A stretch of DNA of 45,336 bases from MGBC131033 sp910585655 (GTDB lineage: Bacteria > Bacillota > Clostridia > Lachnospirales > Lachnospiraceae): positions 1-45,336 of the forward strand of contig CATBCG010000029.1 in NCBI GenBank assembly GCA_949502025.1, given 5' to 3'. Position numbers and translations under genes: made by a program. Each line of letters begins with the position of its first letter. Position 1 is the first letter of the stretch. Below the pieces are notes generated by a model. It did not search any database, was not told the origin of the DNA, and worked only from the letters and a program-made list of their open reading frames with translations. This document shows, one piece after another, positions 42,749-45,336 of this stretch.

Positions 42749-43265
42749 ACATCTTTAGCGCTGCCAGGAGCGTCTTTAACTGGTGGGAAACATCTGAGAT
42801 CATATCCTGCAGAAATTCGCGCGTCTGTTTTTCATGTTCTGCCTGGGCAGAGAGGATAGAGGCAAGCTCATTGATCCTGTGGAACAGGCTGTACCAGTCC
42901 CCGGTTTCCTCGCTGTCGATCCTCTGTCCCGTATCCCCTGAAAGGAACCGGGTGATCTCAGCATCTGCCTTTGCTATCGCTTTGTTTTGTTTCCGGATGT
43001 AAATCCAGACTGTCAGAAAAACAGCCAGAAAAACGCAAAAAAACATACCTCCGATCCAGACGGCGGTATGCTTTCGGTAAGCGTATACGGCAGGAATCAG
43101 TCTGGGATCCGCATTTCCATGGTAGCCCTCTTCCTTCAGGATCCGCCTTCCGACCTCCAGGTCAGAGTCCGTTTTGTCTTTCGTAAACGCGGCTGCCACA
43201 TTTGTGTCTGGGTGGTTTACCAGATACCCTGCCGTCCCATAATCATGCTCCACCATTGTTTTCAT
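42618..43265 (-). pseudogene. Histidine kinase truncated at both ends
   Basis: The frame encodes an extracytoplasmic segment, one membrane helix (about 69-90), a HAMP-like linker, and the phosphoacceptor helix with S-D-V-S-H-Q-L-K-T-L-L-A-A-L. The conserved Pro after K-T is replaced by Leu. Soon after this the sequence changes to the frame-shadow of the permease, so the whole ATP-binding domain is missing. The first membrane helix is also missing: the protein starts inside the sensor domain, 7 bases after the response regulator stop. Without the catalytic domain it cannot phosphorylate a partner. I read it as a decayed sensor of an ABC-transporter-linked two-component system. Confidence 0.78.
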
Positions 43266-43271
43266 CTTCCA

Positions 43272-43901
43272 TCACTCCCCGGCCCACTTATAGCCAAATC
43301 CAATTTCCGTCAGAAGCTTTGTGGGGGAATTCGGGTCATCTTCAATCTTCCTCCTCAGCCTGCGTATATAGACGGAAAGGGTATTGTCATCCACATAGCT
43401 GCCGTTCCCATCCCAAAGGCGGTCTAAGATCAGTTCCCTTGGCAGGATGCGACCTGGATTCTTCAAAAACAGGCAGAGTAGCTTATATTCCACCAATGTT
43501 AAAGGGATCTCCGTTTCCCCTTTCCAACAGGTCCGCTCAGACAGGTCAATCTGGATCCCATCGGATTCCAGAATCGTATCACTCTTATGAAATTGCTGTC
43601 CCGAACGGCGCAGCAATGCGTTGATCCTTGAAAGAACCTCCCCCAATTTAAAGGGTTTGGTAATGTAATCATCCCCGCCCATATCCAGCCCTTTTACAAT
43701 GCTGATTTCTTCATCCGAAGCTGTCAGGAATATAATCGGGACAGCAGAGGTCTTTCTTACTTCCTTACAGATATCAAAGCCTGGCCCGTCCGGCAGCGTG
43801 ACATCCAGCAACAAAAGGTCATACTGATCTGCCCGGAAGAATTGATATGCTTCCATTACAGTACAGGCATTATCCACCAGAACTCCGGATGCCTCCGACA
43901 T
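43272..43901 (-). pseudogene. OmpR-type response regulator lacking the receiver N-terminus
   Basis: Recognisable sequence starts at about A-C-T-V-M-E-A-Y-Q-F-F and continues through the phosphoacceptor region L-L-L-L-D-V-T-L-P-D-G, then L-T-A and T-K-P-F, to a complete winged-helix domain (T-L-V-E-Y-K-L-L to G-F-G-Y-K-W). The first 25-30 residues, which carry the acidic pair needed for Mg2+ and phosphorylation, are missing. In their place the frame runs out of register through the 3' end of the upstream permease gene (43902-44033). A deletion joined the two genes. The DNA-binding domain is intact, so a phosphorylation-independent regulator is conceivable, but no ribosome site was seen at the ATG at 43901. 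Confidence 0.72.
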
Positions 43902-45100
43902 ATAAAAAGTAAAATTGCAATTTCCACAGCCAACAGAGCCAGCAGGACATACAGCATTACCGGCCATACGCAAGTGCCTCCCGCGAGCAGCAGCATTATC
44001 ACAGGAACCACATATTTCCGGGGATGATGCCACAGGTCGCTTTCAATCTTCCAGCCACGGATGGGATAAAACCATTCCAGGAGTACAGACAACACTGCAC
44101 TCTGCAGGGCAAAGAAAACAGCCCCGGCAATCGTTAAGGCAGTGACACCGCCGTTTTGTATCTGCCAGCTTAAGAGGAATAGCACATCTGCAGCCATATT
44201 ACAGAAAAAAATAAACAGGCAGTATGGGATGCAAAAGCGCCGTTTCTGTCCGGGTAGGAAACGGACCGCCTGCTCCAGGTCACGGTCGCAGGACAGCAGG
44301 ATACAAATAGGGGTATTTAAGGATAGAATCGCAAACCCCACCGGGACAACAGACAGCCCGACCATTTCTCTAAAAAAATACGGCATTATAATGGCTACGC
44401 ACCACATCACAGCGGTATTGACCAGATAATTCCTGTGGCAGCTCAGATACCGGAAAAAGTACCGCCATAGGGAAGCTTTCTTCCTCTGCCGGATCGCATG
44501 GTGTTTCTCACTCTCCCCCTGATAAAAAGCATATCCGTCTGCCTTCCATAAAATCAGAATCGCAATGAAACTATTCGCAAGCAGCAACAGTCCAAACCAT
44601 GTCCTACTTCCGCAAAATATAATTACGGATACTATGGCAGCAGCCCAGAGCCCGCCCACATACCAGTATTTTCTCTGGGAATAGGCTGCGGCGGCCATAA
44701 GGATCGCATGAAGCATACTGATGACCATTCCTATCATCTCTATTGGTTTCCATGCAGAAACGGCCAGCAGAACCGCCAGAAGCAGCCCTGTCTTTGTAAG
44801 AACCGTATAGCATCCCAACGCCGCCACATAGGGGAAGACAAACTTTTGGGACTGATGCGGCAGCATCAGCATATGTTTCAGTTCCACAGCGTTATCTTTG
44901 GAAGAAAGGGCCTGCCACATTACGCCGGCTGTAAAGGCGCTTATCATCAGGATTCGTACAGATGCCGCAATCTGCACCTGAAAGCCTGCGATATACAGCC
45001 CCCAAAATATGATCACATCAATCAAAAGCGTCCGTGAGAGCCGTTCATATTTTACCCCAAACAGTTTTTTGGCAAAGGCTTTACCTGTCATTTTCATCAT
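43856..45100 (-). CDS. ABC-2-type multidrug/bacteriocin exporter permease-like membrane protein
   Basis: This 414-residue protein has around ten to twelve hydrophobic segments and no signal peptide. A frame reaches 45178 from a TTG, but the ATG at 45100 has GGAGG 6 bases upstream and overlaps the ATPase stop by 20 bases, so it is chosen. The adjacent ATPase makes it the membrane part of an ABC exporter; the substrate is unknown. The C-terminal residues after about 405 are probably foreign, because the deletion junction with the response regulator lies there. The loss is only at the extreme end, so it may still work. Confidence 0.65.
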   Translation of the reverse strand: MMKMTGKAFAKKLFGVKYERLSRTLLIDVIIFWGLYIAGFQVQIAASVRILMISAFTAGVMWQALSSKDNAVELKHMLMLPHQSQKFVFPYVAALGCYTVLTKTGLLLAVLLAVSAWKPIEMIGMVISMLHAILMAAAAYSQRKYWYVGGLWAAAIVSVIIFCGSRTWFGLLLLANSFIAILILWKADGYAFYQGESEKHHAIRQRKKASLWRYFFRYLSCHRNYLVNTAVMWCVAIIMPYFFREMVGLSVVPVGFAILSLNTPICILLSCDRDLEQAVRFLPGQKRRFCIPYCLFIFFCNMAADVLFLLSWQIQNGGVTALTIAGAVFFALQSAVLSVLLEWFYPIRGWKIESDLWHHPRKYVVPVIMLLLAGGTCVWPVMLYVLLALLAVEIAILLFICRRHPEFWWIMPVL

Positions 45101-45336
45101 GCAGTGCCTCCCGGATATCTGCGGCATTGATCTGCCCGCCTTCAAAAGTCTGCCGGATCTTACCATCTTCCAGGACAAAAACCCGGTCAGAGGTTAGCGT
45201 AATGCTCTCCAGGATATGGGAAGAAAACAGCACAGTCCCATACTCTTTATAGCCCAAAATCTGCTGGTACAAATATTCCGTGCTCTGGAAATCCAGACCG
45301 TTGACCGGCTCATCCAGGAGGAGCAGTCTGGGTTTC
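45081..45336 (-). CDS. ABC transporter ATP-binding protein (partial, 5' end beyond window)
   Basis: Only the last 84 or so codons are in the window. The visible frame starts with Walker B L-L-L-L-D-E-P-V-N-G-L-D followed by the H-loop region F-S-S-H-I-L-E-S, both standard for ABC ATPases, and ends at a TAA at 45081-45083. The start, Walker A and signature motif lie outside. The stop overlaps the start of the permease gene by 20 bases, as expected of a two-gene exporter. Confidence 0.9.
   Translation of the reverse strand, partial: KPRLLLLDEPVNGLDFQSTEYLYQQILGYKEYGTVLFSSHILESITLTSDRVFVLEDGKIRQTFEGGQINAADIREALHDENDR

Noticed and set aside
1..45336. tRNA, rRNA, tmRNA or intact insertion sequences
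   Set aside because: I looked for tRNA-like cloverleaf ends, rRNA-like conserved blocks and transposase motifs and found none. Short structured RNAs could still be missed by eye.

Overview
The window looks like a chromosomal segment of a low-to-medium GC Gram-positive anaerobe of the class Clostridia, most likely family Lachnospiraceae. The basis is an IspH fused to four S1 domains (a clostridial trait), a plsX-acpP-rnc-smc-ftsY order, RNase Y, sigma-A-type promoters, strong GGAGG ribosome sites, a probable SpoIIM-like protein, and remnants of AAA-ATPase/PD-(D/E)XK families that are abundant in gut Lachnospiraceae. No rRNA, tRNA or intact insertion sequence was seen.

Layout. 1-8 kb: a D,D-carboxypeptidase, DAHP synthase, a proC-NUDIX-SpoIIM-like cluster, an aminotransferase and rny. 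8-24 kb: housekeeping operons on the minus strand: recA-recX with an SOS box; plsX-acpP-rnc-smc-ftsY-ilvA ending in a strong hairpin terminator; ridA-cmk-ispH/rpsA; and a GerMN-like lipoprotein with a BaiN-like flavoprotein. 24-31 kb: aconitase-like hydratase, an unknown 153-residue protein, rimO, pgsA and cinA, probably one operon. 31-34 kb, plus strand: pyrB-pyrI and pckA, the latter preceded by an overlapping 33-codon upstream ORF.

34-41 kb: a type I-C CRISPR-Cas locus on the minus strand, with two departures from the usual order. There is no cas3: a near-consensus promoter sits directly in front of cas5. The array (22 identical 33-nt repeats plus one decayed terminal repeat) lies between cas4 and cas1-cas2 rather than at the end of the operon. 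The adaptation genes cas1-cas2 therefore lie directly downstream of the array in its direction of transcription, so Cas5-mediated pre-crRNA cutting could shape their mRNA. This is the most interesting part of the window.

41-45 kb: an eroded accessory region. It holds a fragment of a RecG-like/AlbA ATP-binding protein, then a two-component/ABC-transporter cluster in which a response regulator lacks its receiver N-terminus, a histidine kinase lacks both ends, and an FtsX-type permease lacks its first half. An ABC-2-type permease and the 3' end of its ATPase follow at the window edge. Two further broken genes (7.9-8.2 kb and 24.0-24.6 kb) lie between core operons, so mobile or accessory genes have repeatedly inserted between conserved operons and decayed.
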